Origin: Oasisia sp. SBJ-2009
Taxonomy: Eukaryota; Annelida; Polychaeta; Sabellida; Siboglinidae
Direction: 5' to 3'
Length of the DNA stretch: 64,000 nt
NCBI GenBank assembly: GCA_964017155.1
Contig: OZ024864.1
Location: 31,569,184-31,633,183 of the forward strand
In this document: positions 63,690 to 64,000 of the stretch, one piece after another
How positions within the stretch are numbered: position 1 is the stretch's first letter
Layout of the letters: every line of letters begins with the position of its first letter
Program-made: the position numbers and the translations under genes
The notes under the pieces: model-generated
What the model was told of the DNA's origin: nothing
Database searches by the model: none
The model's input: the letters and a program-made list of their open reading frames with translations, nothing else

Positions 63690-64000
63690 AGCAGAAGAGA
63701 TCAAGCCCACCAGAGAGTGTTGCAAACCAGGAGTACTAGATCCACCACTGCAGCATACAAAGATGCCTGCAGACTGCTACAAAAACACACCCGTGCACTG
63801 AAGTCGGACTGGTGGGAAAGGAAAGCAGTGGAGCTGCAGAGAGCTGCCGACAGTAACAACATGAAGGGCTTCTACAATGGACTGAAGGAAGTGTGGGGAC
63901 CCAAAAAGAAGGGACCTGTTCAACTAAAATCAACAGACGGAATGGAAACCTTCTCTGACAGCAAGAGAGTTGTGGCAAGATGGAGTGAACACTTCCAGAA
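63690..64000 (+). pseudogene. RTE-type LINE fragment running off the window
   Basis: Open frame with AYKDACRLLQKHTRALKSDW then WERKAVELQRAADSNNMKGF, YNGLKEVWGPKKKGP, and a STDGMETFSDSKRVVARWSE block: the linker between endonuclease and RT in RTE-group ORF2 proteins, often misannotated as craniofacial development protein 2-like. The 5' endonuclease is missing, so the copy is 5'-truncated at about 63690; it continues past 64000. Confidence 0.88.

Overview
This is animal nuclear DNA: one large intron-rich gene with GT-AG introns, LINEs, SINEs, many non-autonomous DNA transposons and very long simple-sequence arrays. The protein-coding gene is a metazoan MAN2C1 ortholog. The mixture of CR1/Jockey-like and RTE-like LINEs, tRNA-derived SINEs and abundant short inverted-repeat elements fits a marine-invertebrate-type genome such as a mollusc or other lophotrochozoan, but the species cannot be fixed from sequence alone.

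Layout. (1) 1-14.6 kb is gene-free as far as I can see. It holds microsatellites, two LINE C-terminal relics, a foldback repeat, a composite inverted-repeat element (7764-9988), and a 4.4 kb transposon-like element (10014-14399) with ~640 bp terminal inverted repeats around a decayed minus-strand gene. (2) 15071-54362 is a complete 30-exon MAN2C1 gene on the + strand (cytosolic/lysosomal-type GH38 alpha-mannosidase 2C1), predicted at 1065 residues with all splice phases consistent and all catalytic/metal residues present. A poly(A) signal lies at 54947. (3) 55-58.8 kb is intergenic with little recognisable content. (4) 58793-62125 is a nearly intact CR1/Jockey-group LINE on the - strand, with endonuclease and reverse transcriptase in a 909-codon open frame. 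(5) 62.1-64 kb holds a 595 bp TIR element with a perfect 9 bp target duplication, a possible lone coding exon, and the start of an RTE-type LINE that runs off the window.

The introns of MAN2C1 are the unusual part. At least ten contain tandem arrays, many lying within about 115 bp of an exon edge. In intron 16 a 33 bp minisatellite is built from the exon 16/intron 16 junction itself, so the last 12 coding bases and the 5' splice site are repeated about 16 times. Intron 5 holds about 133 copies of a 25 bp unit resembling a 3' splice site, often fused to a GT. Introns 9 and 25 carry (CCCCT)n and (GGGGA)n arrays that are complementary in the transcript. The introns also carry several TIR elements with clean target duplications, including a family of four (two inside or flanking the gene) with 9 bp duplications. 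All functional statements about splicing effects are inference.
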